From positions 17,244 through 81,243 of the forward strand of contig JAGBHE010000037.1 in assembly GCA_017935675.1 (NCBI GenBank): a DNA stretch of 64,000 nucleotides, read 5' to 3'. A program made the position numbers and the translations under genes. Under the pieces are notes generated by a model. That model had not been told where the DNA came from and searched no databases. It saw only the letters and a program-made list of their open reading frames with translations. This document shows, one piece after another, positions 36,940 to 46,480 of this stretch; the first letter of the stretch is position 1, and each line of letters opens with the position of its first letter. Source of the DNA: Clostridia bacterium. Lineage in GTDB: Bacteria; Bacillota; Clostridia; UBA1381.

Positions 36940-37019
36940 ATGGCTTTCACCGACAAAATAGATGCAATGAAATTTAAGCCATTTTTACAATAAAATCTAC
37001 CGATAAACTGAAATTTGTC

Positions 37020-37394
37020 TTACTCCTTGATACCGAAGTATATCCAACGACCATCAATATCCTCAATCACGAGTTCTTGATTGTGATAATCTGTTTTGTG
37101 TAATCTCTGAATAATTTTCGCACCTTTGGCTTCATATTCATCTTGAAGTGCCTGTTGGTCTTTTACAATAACATATGCATCACCACCATAACCATAAAGC
37201 TCGTGATTTGAAAACACTTTCTGTGTATTTGCTTGTATTAAAATAAATTCAACACCGTCACGATATAAACAAATATGCTTCTCGTTTGCATCAAGATAAT
37301 CGACTCGTCTGAATCCAAGCATTTCGTGATAATACTGGGCTGTTTTACATATATCCGGTGTTGGAAAAACACAGTGAGAAGCAAATAACTCCAT
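37020..37394 (-). CDS. VOC-family (glyoxalase/bleomycin-resistance-like) protein
   Basis: 124 residues from the ATG at 37394, set by GGAGG ten bases upstream; an in-frame TTG at 37418 is less likely. The pattern FPTPDICKTAQYYHEMLGFRRV at the start and DIDGRWIYFGI at the end is the paired beta-alpha-beta-beta-beta fold of vicinal-oxygen-chelate proteins. Such proteins bind metals or sequester drugs. Metal ligands are partly visible (H in HCVFP, E in VEFILI) but not conclusive, so the role (resistance or lyase) stays open. Confidence 0.82.
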   Translation of the reverse strand: MELFASHCVFPTPDICKTAQYYHEMLGFRRVDYLDANEKHICLYRDGVEFILIQANTQKVFSNHELYGYGGDAYVIVKDQQALQDEYEAKGAKIIQRLHKTDYHNQELVIEDIDGRWIYFGIKE

Positions 37395-37530
37395 ATTGTT
37401 GATACCTCCAAATTCCAATTTGTCTATCTAAAATATAATATCATATTTCCGTAAAACTCGCAACCTTTTTGCCTGTTTTGTAAAATTATGATACAATAGA
37501 ACTCATTTAACTTTAAAGGAGGTTTCTATT

Positions 37531-38010
37531 ATGAAACAAGCTTATAACCAAGAAAATCGAGAAAATGTAATCAATATGTACTTATGCGGTAATAGTATTA
37601 CATCCATTCACAATAGCACCGGAATATCACGAACAACGTTGTATGATTGGATTAACACCTATAATTCAAACTAAAAGAAACCAATAAATATGGCTGACTA
37701 TAACAAATTGAAAAAGCACCGTGAAAAGTTAGAGAGAATGGTTGCTATTCTCAAAAGTGCAGGTTGTACTGTCGATGCTCAGCTTAAAACAAGATATGCT
37801 GTAATTAAAAACATGTCTGATTCATACAGCGTTTCTTCTTTGTGTGCTGCACTTGATGTTGCCAAAGGTAGTTACTACAATCATATTCTCCGAAACAAAA
37901 ATGAAAACACTCTATATGAGAAGAAAAAAGCTGAACTTACACCTGTTATTGAGTAAATATACAACGACACCAAAGAGAACTGAAGCAGAATTTGCTAATA
38001 ATCATGGTGT
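37531..38010 (+). pseudogene. Decayed IS3-family transposase (orfA plus 5' part of orfB)
   Basis: A 47-codon frame at 37531-37674 encodes a helix-turn-helix orfA end (GNSITSIHNSTGISRTTLYDW). After a stop, 37690-37956 encodes the start of orfB (leucine-zipper-like LKKHREKLERMVAILKSAG, then SYSVSSLCAALDVAKGSYYNH). The same frame then reads TAA followed by IYNDTKEN and another stop, where intact IS3 elements read E-IYNDTKE and continue to the DDE domain. The catalytic part is absent, so the element is inactive. A GGAGG site and ATG remain at the head. No terminal inverted repeats were recognised. Confidence 0.8.
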
Positions 38011-38322
38011 TTTAACTGACATAATACTTGACACAGATGGCTCGAATTAAAATTATTTTTCTGTTTGCTATCTATTTTTTAACTATTTTGATTTTTGTGT
38101 ACAGTATTGAATTGCTAAGCAAATGTGCTACAAACCCAGATAAATCAATATTTTTGCAAAATAAAAGAACATCACATTTGAACACTAATGGTTCAGATTT
38201 GATGTTCTGTTTATTTTCAAAACCTACCGCAAAATTCTCTTCAAGCAATTTTGCTCATGACAAGCTCAAGCCCTTATTAAAACAGCCAACAAAACAGATG
38301 CAGGATGGTTTTAATGAAATAT
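38011..38322. other. AT-rich gap after IS remnant, with one hairpin
   Basis: No credible gene is seen. It holds AGAACATCA...TGATGTTCT (38166-38208), with a second inner stem TGAAC/GTTCA, flanked by A- and T-rich runs; this may be a terminator or the remains of the IS right end. Confidence 0.5.
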
Positions 38323-38492
38323 CTCGCTAATGCTCGATATGAAATAATCCTACGGATTATGAAATATTTTTCTTTCAGAAAAATGTGAAATAAAATTTTC
38401 CTTTCATATGCCGTCAGGCATATTTCATATTGCGAAGCAATATTTTATACACGAAGTGTATTTCACTTGCCGTAGGCAAATTTCATTGAAAA
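38323..38492. repeat. Array of short hairpins with GAAAT/TTTCAT spacers (array 2)
   Basis: At least seven hairpins in series: ATATC/GATAT, ATAATCC-TAC-GGATTAT, ATTTTTCT-TTC-AGAAAAAT, then after a centre near 38395, ATATGCC-GTCA-GGCATAT, ATATTGC-GAA-GCAATAT, ATACAC-GAA-GTGTAT and TTGCC-GTA-GGCAA. Spacers read ATGAAAT or GTGAAAT left of the centre and TTTCAT or TTTCAC right of it. The design matches array 1 at 36725-36898. It lies just downstream of the Nif3-like gene. Confidence 0.85.
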
Positions 38493-38503
38493 AGGAAAAC
38501 AAT

Positions 38504-39283
38504 TTAGATGCCATGATAAACTTCTTTACCGTCAAGAAAAACCGTTGGTGCAATTTTTTTGTTTAGTACTTCTGCCAGCAAACGCATGCCTGCATACTCC
38601 GAACTGTAATGCCCAAGCACTAATATAGATTTATTTTCGCCAAAGTAGCACGCATCACGCACATATTCGTCTACGCAAACCTCTCCCAACTCACCGGTAA
38701 TAAGCAAATCACAGCCCGGTTCAAAAAGAATGTTTACTTGAGTTAAACATACCGAGCCTAAGCCAAGGCAAACCGTTTTGAGCAGATAATCATCTTTTCC
38801 CACAATTCTGACAAATTCAACCCCTAATTTCTCGCGTATACGAATTGCAAGCTCTTTTGTTGTCAAGGCTTCATCTAATTCATATCTGCAGACGCCAAGA
38901 CTTTCTCTGTCAAATTTGCGTTTGATTTTCAAATCAACAGCTTTGATAAAACCATCGTGTACATAATCCGGCTCACTATTATGAGCATGGTCATGATAGC
39001 GGTAAACCGTTATTCCGCTTTCAATCAACATTTCTCTTTTAAGTACATCAAACCGATTGGCATCATCTGCTATGTCCCCTCCGGCAAATGTAGGTTCATG
39101 TGTTATTATCATATGTATATTCGTCTTTACGGCTCTTTCAATAAGCTCCGCCGTAAGTTTAAAGCAAGTACCTATTTTATTTACAGACTTGTCGGCATCT
39201 CCTATTATAAGTCCATCACAAGTGTTTTCAATTTTGAATAAGGATGCATCCATTAAATTTTGAAAAATATCTTTCGCCTTCAT
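38504..39283 (-). CDS. Nif3-like (YbgI/DUF34) dinuclear-metal protein
   Basis: 259 residues. IITHEPTFAGG, YRYHDHAHN, ITGELGE and LGHYSSEYAGM match the conserved His/Glu clusters of the Nif3 family, which forms hexameric rings with two metals per subunit. Members have been linked to GTP cyclohydrolase I type 2 naming, but the real function is unsettled. The start at 39283 is chosen by GGTG spacing; two Met codons lie 6 and 12 bases further upstream. The two arms of array 2 lie immediately after the stop. Confidence 0.82.
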   Translation of the reverse strand: MKAKDIFQNLMDASLFKIENTCDGLIIGDADKSVNKIGTCFKLTAELIERAVKTNIHMIITHEPTFAGGDIADDANRFDVLKREMLIESGITVYRYHDHAHNSEPDYVHDGFIKAVDLKIKRKFDRESLGVCRYELDEALTTKELAIRIREKLGVEFVRIVGKDDYLLKTVCLGLGSVCLTQVNILFEPGCDLLITGELGEVCVDEYVRDACYFGENKSILVLGHYSSEYAGMRLLAEVLNKKIAPTVFLDGKEVYHGI

Positions 39284-39299
39284 TTTCATCACCATTTGT

Positions 39300-39328
39300 A
39301 TTATATCATCAAAACCAAAGAAATTCAA
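39300..39328 (-). promoter_or_regulatory. Promoter of Nif3-like gene
   Basis: On the minus strand TTGAAT and TATAAT with a 17-base spacer; the leader would be only about 10 bases. Confidence 0.7.
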
Positions 39329-39500
39329 GGGCTAATTATTCATTGGCATAGTGTGACTTCACCATTCATTATTCATTTAAAATTTCAGCAGTCTTGCTAA
39401 AATGTCCGACTCTCGCAGTGGCGGGCGCCCTCATCCGCCTGAAAGGGATTGTGCGGAACGATGCGGCGTCGCCCCTACGTTTTGCTGCTAATATATAAAT
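39329..39500. other. Intergenic stretch with GC-rich repeat-like segment
   Basis: Contains AATGAATAATGAATGGTGAA-type filler (minus strand, 39340-39380) and then a GC-rich block (39415-39478, read on the minus strand from GTAGGGGCGACGCCGCATCG). Both look like dispersed intergenic repeats rather than genes; a 67-codon frame across them has no ribosome site. Confidence 0.45.
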
Positions 39501-39533
39501 GCGGTCAAAACAGAATGCATCTATTTTGACCGC
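39501..39533 (-). terminator. Terminator of tRNA-Met
   Basis: GCGGTCAAAA and TTTTGACCGC form a perfect 10-bp stem seven bases past the tRNA CCA end. Confidence 0.85.
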
Positions 39534-39539
39534 GAATTT

Positions 39540-39616
39540 TGGTAGCGGCAAGTGGACTTGAACCACCGACACTACGGGTATGAACCGTATGCTCTAGCCA
39601 GCTGAGCTATGCCGCC
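39540..39616 (-). tRNA. tRNA-Met (anticodon CAT)
   Basis: Read on the minus strand, GGCGGCA pairs with TGCCGCT as the acceptor stem (one G-T pair), GCTC/GAGC forms the D stem, TACGG-TTCATAC-CCGTA is the anticodon arm with CAT, and GGTGG-TTCAAGT-CCACT the T arm. ACCA is encoded at the 3' end. The anticodon arm matches the elongator tRNA-Met of Firmicutes rather than the initiator (whose stem carries three G-C pairs) or tRNA-Ile2. Confidence 0.96.
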
Positions 39617-39631
39617 GTGACAACAAAAAAT

Positions 39632-39660
39632 ATTATACACCAGTTATTGCTTTTTGTCAA
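39632..39660 (-). promoter_or_regulatory. Promoter of tRNA-Met
   Basis: TTGACA and TATAAT with a 17-base spacer on the minus strand, 16 bases before the mature tRNA start. Confidence 0.9.
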
Positions 39661-39917
39661 GACTTTTTTACAAAAAAATATCTATAAAATATACAACTAT
39701 TTATTTTCAACAATTAATGTCTTTTAATGCTCGGTATGTGTTGCTTTTTTTACTAAAAACTTGTGCGCCGGCTCGGAATACGTCTATAGCCGCATTAATT
39801 TTAATTGGCTTTACATTTCTAACATAAACTTAATCTTTTTTTTAGAATAAGCAGGTTTCAGTTTTAACATACGTCTTCTAAAATAGCATCAGAACGATAA
39901 ATAGGAGGAAAGATTAT
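39661..39917. other. AT-rich leader region before the secreted protein gene
   Basis: About 260 bases with no frame. A weak promoter candidate ends with TAAAAT near 39880, but its -35 is poor. AGGAGG at about 39902 is the ribosome site of the next gene. No riboswitch was recognised. Confidence 0.4.
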
Positions 39918-42491
39918 ATGAGTAAAAGAAGAATATCGGGAATGCTGGCGCTTGCTATGCTGGGACTTCAGTTAATGAGTATAAGCGGTATTGCGGCAGG
40001 AGCAGCTGTTTCGTCCTTCAGCAGAAGCGGGGGAACATACGAAGAGGTTATTGAAGCTAACGCTTCAGGCGGTTATGATTTTACATTCGGGAATGCGGTT
40101 TTATATGCAAAATCAGGAGAAAAAGAAAAAAACAATGCAGAGCTTTATTGGACTGATGCTGATTTTGAGAATGCGAACGGAGCTTCGGCAGCTTCTGTCC
40201 CATGCATTGACTCATCGGTAAATAACTGGTCGGGCAGCCCTTGTTTTACAATCAGCTTCAGTTCATCCGGCTATGAAAACATAGAGTTCAGCGCTAAGCT
40301 TGGCGGTACTAAAAAAGCACCGAGAGATTTTAAGCTTCAATACAGCTATGACGGAATTGTTTTCAATGATGTGTCAGGAACAGAGACGTCAATATCAGCT
40401 AATAAATCTATGGAGCAGCTGTTTGCGCAGGTGCCTGTTCCGGTGGCTGACAGAAGCACGGCATATATAAGGATAATAAATACAAGCAATAAAACAGTTG
40501 AAAATAAAACCATATCGCCTGCGAGCGGGAGCCTTGCAATAAATGATATTGAAATAACAGGTACGAAAAAGGCTTCGGAGCAGACAAAGCCCTCGGCTCC
40601 GACTGTAAATTTTCCTTCCGGAAGTGCTCTTAAGTCCGATGATAAAATTGTGCTTACAAGTCCGGAGGGTGCCGATATCCGGTACAGTCTGAACGGAGGC
40701 GCAGAGCAGCTTTATACTCAGCCATTTACAGTTGTGTCGGCGGAAGCTGTTTCAGTATCACTTGTTGCATGGGCTCAATCGGGAACAGAGATAAGTGATA
40801 AGCTTACGGCTTCTTATACGTATGCAGGTGATAATATTTCCGTGTTTTCCTTTAATAAGCTTCCGGAAACGATTCGCGGATATGTGCTGCCATCGTCCGG
40901 TACATATAGAAATTCAAAGCTTACTGCTTCCGCAAATGCGGCAGATATGTTTGTACCGCTGTTTGATTTGGAGGAGCAGCAGATGGGCATCGCTCCGGAT
41001 GACGGAATTACATGGGAAAAGGGAGGCGGCTGGCAGCTTGAGGTATGTACTGCCGGATACCGCGATATAAAATTCAGTGCTGACGCATATTCATCCAAAA
41101 ACGGTCCGGCAAGCATGAGCCTTAAATACAGTGTTGACGGTGTAAATTATACAAGCCTTGTAAGCAATAAAACGCTTCCCGTAAGCACCATTGGAAATTA
41201 CTATAACGAGTTTATCATGCCGGAGGAACTGGCGGATAAAGAAAAGGTATATATAAAGCTTGAGATTGAGGAAAATGCGAGAACAGCCAATGCGACAAAT
41301 GAAACTCCGCTCTTCGGTTCCGAAGGTAAGGGAAACACGTATATCAATAATATTGTGATTTCCGGGTATCCAACAGGAACGCTTAAAATGCCTTACACAC
41401 TGAAAAATAATGCAAAATTCGCATCCGGCAAGGCGATCAGCTATGTATCGCCCGACGGCGCAGCAATGAAATATGATATATATGATGCAAACGGCAGCAA
41501 GGTGGTAAGTGCTGCGGATTATACGGAATCCGGAATTGTACCCGGGCTTCTTGACTGCTTTGATGAAAAGCTCAGCTACACTTTTACCGTAAATATATGG
41601 GCTGAGTATGAAAAGGTCGTATCGCCTGTTAATTCGTCTGTATATTCATTTAAGGGAAAAACATTATGCGGATTCACCCTTGAGGATAATTTGTCTGACG
41701 GAAGCGTAAAGCTCAGCGCCTCTGAGGGAGCCGGCACACTTAGTATGAGGCCGAATGCGAAGGATGATACTGCATTTATATATAAGAAGAACACAATTTA
41801 CGCGGCGGCAGATGACGCCAATTACTGGACCTTTGATAAAACGCGCACTGATTCCTCAGCAGATGGATACTGGCTGATTGAGACGAGTACAAAGGGATAT
41901 AAGGAAATATCGATAACAGCGGAGCAACTGTCAACCGGTAAAGGACCGCGGGACTGGTGTCTTGCTGTAAGTACGGACGGTACAAGCTTTACAGAGGTTC
42001 CGGACAGCGCGGTAAGAGTAAGCGAAACGCTTTGTGAGTCGTATAATAATTTTGAACTTCCCGAAAGCGTTGCTGACAAGGAAAAGGTTTATATAAAAAT
42101 AAAGATCAACGGCGGTGAAGGAGTAAATTCACGGGAGCTTGATGAAGCTGACGACCCCAATGATCTGATGCTCGGAAAGGGTAATACAGGGCTTAATAAC
42201 GTTAAAATCTGCGGTGTTGAGAAATCTGATTCTGTTCGGTTTGACGGCGTTTTTGAAACACTTTCCAAAGGAGAGCGCTTTGATATTATAAGCGACAGCG
42301 TAAGCGGAGAAGCACAGGTTGTGGCGGCGTTTTACGATGTTAACGGATTTAACTCGGCAGATTTATTTAATACATCAGGACGCCACACCGTAACTGTGCC
42401 TGAGGGAGCAACCTCGGTAAAGCTTATGCTTTGGAAGGATTTTATTTCCTGCAAGCCTATAGCGGCACCTGTTTCAAAAGCAGTTAAATAA
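39918..42491 (+). CDS. Secreted protein with three repeated beta-sandwich modules
   Basis: 857 residues with a signal peptide (about 1-30). Three homologous modules occur at about 40-205, 305-470 and 590-770; each has a KYSVDG/QYSYDG/AVSTDG strand, a YNNFELPE or YNEFIMPEE strand and a KEKVYIKL/I strand, then an NNI/NNV closing motif. Between them are chitobiase-C-terminal-like domains (about 225-300, opening APTVNFPSG). The C-terminal 80 residues end VKLMLWKDFISCKPIAAPVSK, a tail shared with other secreted proteins here. The modules recur singly in the protein at 46458. A binding or structural role at the surface is likely. It heads a three-gene co-directional group with tight spacing. Confidence 0.75.
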   Translation: MSKRRISGMLALAMLGLQLMSISGIAAGAAVSSFSRSGGTYEEVIEANASGGYDFTFGNAVLYAKSGEKEKNNAELYWTDADFENANGASAASVPCIDSSVNNWSGSPCFTISFSSSGYENIEFSAKLGGTKKAPRDFKLQYSYDGIVFNDVSGTETSISANKSMEQLFAQVPVPVADRSTAYIRIINTSNKTVENKTISPASGSLAINDIEITGTKKASEQTKPSAPTVNFPSGSALKSDDKIVLTSPEGADIRYSLNGGAEQLYTQPFTVVSAEAVSVSLVAWAQSGTEISDKLTASYTYAGDNISVFSFNKLPETIRGYVLPSSGTYRNSKLTASANAADMFVPLFDLEEQQMGIAPDDGITWEKGGGWQLEVCTAGYRDIKFSADAYSSKNGPASMSLKYSVDGVNYTSLVSNKTLPVSTIGNYYNEFIMPEELADKEKVYIKLEIEENARTANATNETPLFGSEGKGNTYINNIVISGYPTGTLKMPYTLKNNAKFASGKAISYVSPDGAAMKYDIYDANGSKVVSAADYTESGIVPGLLDCFDEKLSYTFTVNIWAEYEKVVSPVNSSVYSFKGKTLCGFTLEDNLSDGSVKLSASEGAGTLSMRPNAKDDTAFIYKKNTIYAAADDANYWTFDKTRTDSSADGYWLIETSTKGYKEISITAEQLSTGKGPRDWCLAVSTDGTSFTEVPDSAVRVSETLCESYNNFELPESVADKEKVYIKIKINGGEGVNSRELDEADDPNDLMLGKGNTGLNNVKICGVEKSDSVRFDGVFETLSKGERFDIISDSVSGEAQVVAAFYDVNGFNSADLFNTSGRHTVTVPEGATSVKLMLWKDFISCKPIAAPVSKAVK

Positions 42492-42523
42492 AAATCTAAA
42501 TATATAAGGAGTAAAAGTTTTTA

Positions 42524-45500
42524 ATGAAAAAAATAATTTTGCTTCTCAGTATTCTCAGCTCATTTCTGTCAAGTGCCGGTGTACCGGCGCTTGGCGCTGA
42601 AGAGAACAGGGCGCATGTTATAATTAATCAGGTATACGGCGGCGGAGACAGAAACGATATTGAAGCTCCGGTTTCTCACAGCTTTGTCGAGCTTTATAAT
42701 CCGACCGATAAGGATATTGATTTATCAGGCTGGTCGCTTCAATATTCACATGAGGGTGATTCGTGGCAGGTACTTGAGCTTAAAGGGATTATAAAAGCAG
42801 GTTCATCTTTTCTTGTCAGGGGAGGCCCTCACAATCCGAACGGAAGACTGAAAATTTCCGAATATGATCAGGAGTGGGGGATTACCTTTGACAATAAAGG
42901 GCTTAAGCTTGCACTTGTTTCAAACACTAAGTCGCTGACAGCGGCGAATCCGTATTCAGCTGCGGCTGCCGGGTATGTGGATATGGTAGGCGTGGCCGGA
43001 AATGAATGGTACTACACAATTGACGGCTGTGAAACTGATTATTTGCAGATTCAGTCGAAGCAGAAATCGGTACGGAGAAAGCATTTCAGGGATACGGACA
43101 ATAATGCTAAGGATCTTGCTGCCATCGATTACAGAACGGTTGTTCTTGAGGATGTGAGACCGAGAAGCTCTGCTGACGGAGCTTGGAGTGTCGAAGTATA
43201 CGAGAGAAAAAAAGAAATTTCAAAGCCGACTTTGGAAAATACCGACGGGGAATTTACTTTTGTTCATGTATCGGATACTCAGGCGGCAACCGAGGGACAA
43301 TTCAAGGTGTGGGGAGCTCTTGCGGACATGATCGGGAAAAACTGTCCGGAATCGGCCTTTTCTATACATACAGGAGATCTTACGGATAATCCTGACAGCA
43401 AAGAGGAGCTTGACATGTTCTATGACAACTCCGGAGTGCTGACGGAAAAGCCCTTTTTACCTGCTATGGGAAATCATGACCAAAAAAAAGGAACAGATCC
43501 TTCCGTAATGTGTTCGTATTTTTCCGAAATGCCCGGCAGTGCTCCGCTTCCGGTGTCTCCGGGAACAACTGCTTCATTTGATTACGGGAACGCGCATTTT
43601 GTTATTCTCAATACCGAAGACGATTTGTCAGCGCAGGTAAAATGGCTTGATGAAGAACTGTCAAAAACACAAAAAAAGTGGAAAATTGTTGCGATGCACC
43701 GTTCTCCGTACGGAGCGGCAGGAACCGACGACACTATGGTTTTTACTCCTGTTTTCGATAAACACCATGTCGATCTCGTACTTCACGGGCACGATCATTT
43801 GTATGTGAGAACATATCCCTTATACGGCGGTAAGAAAAGTGCCGGGGGTACGGTTTATCTTGAAAGCGGTTCATCAGGCGTCAAGCAGGAAAAACCGATG
43901 AATAAGCAGTACTATCAGGAGGTTTCGAAGTCGCCGCAAAATCCGTCATTCAGCGCAATAACCGTTTCAGAGGACAGAATATCCGTAAAAGCGCAGACCC
44001 TTAACGGCAGAACCCTTGAAACTATAGATGAGTTTGAAATAAAAAAGTATACGGGAGAATATGAAAGCACAGATTATTCTTATGAATTTTCCGACAGCTT
44101 GAATTTCAGCGATATAAGAGTTGACAGACCGTACAGAGACAGTATTATGCTGCTTTCAGAGCTTGGAATTATTCCTGTGGAAAGCTCTTTCAGAGGAGAG
44201 AGTAAAATATCCGGTGCTGAATTTCAGGAATGGCTTTCCGCGGCGTCTTTGACTGACAAAAAAATCTGTGAAGGCAATATAACACTTGATTTTGCTGTTG
44301 ACGACATACTTGACAGATTAGGTTATACTCCGGTGTTGAAACTTTATGACAAGCAGGCGGTAGCTGATGATATCGGACTTTTAAAAGATATATCCGTATC
44401 CGGAGGTGAAGAGCTTACCCGCGGTCAGGCGGCAATTCTTCTTAAAAATGCAATGGAATGTTATAATGTGAGGCCCGTGTCGGCAGATTTATCGGAGTAT
44501 GCGCAGGTCTATTATACCTGGCTTACGGATCTTCACGATACTATAAAAATTGAGGCGGTAATTACTGACAGACCGTATTATACATCCTCATCCGCACAGG
44601 AGCATGTTGTTTTAAGAACAAATTCAGGCGAGGTTTTAAGTGCTGCCTGCGTTAGTGATGAGCTTTGTGACATGCTCGGATACAATGTAAATGCATATGT
44701 TAAAGGAAGCGGTGACAGCGCTTCACTGATATGGGCTGTAAAAAGGCCCGAAAATAAAACCCTGATTGTGAAGAAAAGCTGGTATCAGGAAATAGACAGC
44801 GTTGATAACGGAATAATCAGCTTTGAATACAGAGATGATTCGGGAACTGTAAAGCGTGTAAAAATTTCGGCGGATGCAGATTTTGTTTACAATGGTGCAA
44901 AAAGTGATATCATAAAAAAGAAAACGCTTGCAATGGCTAAAAACGCATTTAAGCCGTCGCATATAGGAAAAATATATTTGACAGACATAAATTCAGACTC
45001 AGTGTATGATTATGTTTTTATAGATAATTTTAAGGATATGGTGGTTGCCGAGGCCGATTCGGGAGGCTTTCGGGTGACGAATAAGCTTGAATATATTGAC
45101 GGAGTTTCGGTAAAGGAAAGCAAGTATACGGAAATCGGTTCAATAACTCTTGATCCCGAGAATACAGCGTATAAAACAATTTTTAAAAAGGAAAATGAAA
45201 AAACAGCCTCTTTTCGGGAAATAGCGCCGGGCAGTGTGATAAGTGTTGCGCTGAGCAGCACGGATGAAGAGCCGCCGGACAGTGCCCTTGTGAGGAGAGT
45301 GTATATATCAAATCTTATGGCATGCGGCCGTATTACTTCTGTTTATGAAGAGGAAGAGGATGATTACATCGTTGTGGGCGGCAAAAGCTACAGAGCTTCA
45401 AAATCATATTATAATACATATAACGGCGGAGAAAGCGTTGATTTTGCAAACCTGAAGGTTGGTTCATATGTAACGCTTTATCTTGACTATGACGAGCGGT

Positions 45501-46480
45501 TTGCCTATGTTGAGGATTACAGAGGAGAAACAGGATACGGTATAATACTGAGGGCTTTTGAAGATGATAACGGAGAAAATTACATGGTAAAGCTTGTCGA
45601 TTCGGAAGGCTTATCCGGCACGTATGCACTAAGCCGCCGTCTATACGAAAAATCGGGACTGAACAATGCCGCGCTTCCGTCGGCAGCTGTGTTATCCCGT
45701 GATTCCTCAGGCAATATTATAACCCTGGAGCTTAAAGCTGTGCCTGAGGTCAGCGCAGAGTCGGGCTGGCTTGCCGCATCAGGGAGACTCGGAAGCTATT
45801 TTATCAATTCCGATACGGAAATACTCATGTACTGCGGGCAAATGGCTGACGGTGCTGCGGGCGAAGCGGATAAATATTCAAAGGCATCCATCGGTGAGCT
45901 TACAGACGGATATACCTACAGTGCGGATTTTTATGATATTACCGATTACAGATATCCCTCCTTTGTGGTCTTATATTTTGACGGATTTCGGGAACTGATG
46001 AGAAGCGAACCGGTTATGGCGGTGACAGCAGTTGTTGAAGCGGATAAAGGCAGCGGAGAGAAGGCGTACTTTATTCACGGAATATCGGCGGCGGGAGAGC
46101 TTGTTACAGAGGTTGATGAAAGTCTTTATATGCTTCCCGGAAAAAACGATGTCATCAGATACAGGCTGCTTGGCGGTAAAATAGTTAAATGGGATTTGAT
46201 GTGCGGCGGCGAGTCTGAAGATTTTTCCGTAAACACGGCGCTTGATGATATTTTTTATGCATTCAGAGGGAATATAGTATCTGTTGACAGTGAAGCTGTG
46301 ACGGTACATTCGGACGGTTATGAAAACTACGCCGTTTCACCTTCTGTAAAGGTGTTCTCGCTTGAACCCGGAGAGCGCGGCGTATTCAAAGCTGATTCTA
46401 TGGACTGCATCACGCGTGATGACAGAATATTTTTCAAAGCCGAGGAGGGAATTATAAATGAGATTTATGTTTGGAAATAA
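42524..46480 (+). CDS. Secreted lamin-tail / metallophosphoesterase protein with SLH-like region
   Basis: 1318 residues. After a signal peptide (about 1-25) comes a lamin-tail domain (about 28-165; FVELYNPTDKDIDLSGWSL). A calcineurin-like phosphoesterase follows (about 244-455) with HVSDTQ, HTGDLTDN, MGNHDQ, MHRSPYG and LHGHDH. The first ligand motif is DTQ instead of DxH, as in some relatives. A degenerate SLH-like region (about 520-655) and about 650 residues of beta-rich sequence of unknown function complete the protein. It could act on phosphomonoesters, phosphodiesters or nucleic acids outside the cell. The gene starts 32 bases after the previous stop (AAGGAG site) and its end overlaps the next gene by 23 bases. 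Confidence 0.85.
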   Translation: MKKIILLLSILSSFLSSAGVPALGAEENRAHVIINQVYGGGDRNDIEAPVSHSFVELYNPTDKDIDLSGWSLQYSHEGDSWQVLELKGIIKAGSSFLVRGGPHNPNGRLKISEYDQEWGITFDNKGLKLALVSNTKSLTAANPYSAAAAGYVDMVGVAGNEWYYTIDGCETDYLQIQSKQKSVRRKHFRDTDNNAKDLAAIDYRTVVLEDVRPRSSADGAWSVEVYERKKEISKPTLENTDGEFTFVHVSDTQAATEGQFKVWGALADMIGKNCPESAFSIHTGDLTDNPDSKEELDMFYDNSGVLTEKPFLPAMGNHDQKKGTDPSVMCSYFSEMPGSAPLPVSPGTTASFDYGNAHFVILNTEDDLSAQVKWLDEELSKTQKKWKIVAMHRSPYGAAGTDDTMVFTPVFDKHHVDLVLHGHDHLYVRTYPLYGGKKSAGGTVYLESGSSGVKQEKPMNKQYYQEVSKSPQNPSFSAITVSEDRISVKAQTLNGRTLETIDEFEIKKYTGEYESTDYSYEFSDSLNFSDIRVDRPYRDSIMLLSELGIIPVESSFRGESKISGAEFQEWLSAASLTDKKICEGNITLDFAVDDILDRLGYTPVLKLYDKQAVADDIGLLKDISVSGGEELTRGQAAILLKNAMECYNVRPVSADLSEYAQVYYTWLTDLHDTIKIEAVITDRPYYTSSSAQEHVVLRTNSGEVLSAACVSDELCDMLGYNVNAYVKGSGDSASLIWAVKRPENKTLIVKKSWYQEIDSVDNGIISFEYRDDSGTVKRVKISADADFVYNGAKSDIIKKKTLAMAKNAFKPSHIGKIYLTDINSDSVYDYVFIDNFKDMVVAEADSGGFRVTNKLEYIDGVSVKESKYTEIGSITLDPENTAYKTIFKKENEKTASFREIAPGSVISVALSSTDEEPPDSALVRRVYISNLMACGRITSVYEEEEDDYIVVGGKSYRASKSYYNTYNGGESVDFANLKVGSYVTLYLDYDERFAYVEDYRGETGYGIILRAFEDDNGENYMVKLVDSEGLSGTYALSRRLYEKSGLNNAALPSAAVLSRDSSGNIITLELKAVPEVSAESGWLAASGRLGSYFINSDTEILMYCGQMADGAAGEADKYSKASIGELTDGYTYSADFYDITDYRYPSFVVLYFDGFRELMRSEPVMAVTAVVEADKGSGEKAYFIHGISAAGELVTEVDESLYMLPGKNDVIRYRLLGGKIVKWDLMCGGESEDFSVNTALDDIFYAFRGNIVSVDSEAVTVHSDGYENYAVSPSVKVFSLEPGERGVFKADSMDCITRDDRIFFKAEEGIINEIYVWK

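Noticed and set aside
38028..38330. 100-codon frame after the IS3 remnant
   Set aside because: Starts in the remnant without a ribosome site and runs through AT-rich DNA into hairpin array 2.
36725..38492. Hairpin arrays considered as CRISPR arrays
   Set aside because: The constant part is 5-6 bases and the variable part is self-complementary, the opposite of CRISPR structure.
39369..39572. 67-codon minus-strand frame across the tRNA terminator
   Set aside because: It crosses the tRNA 3' end and its terminator and a GC-rich intergenic repeat.
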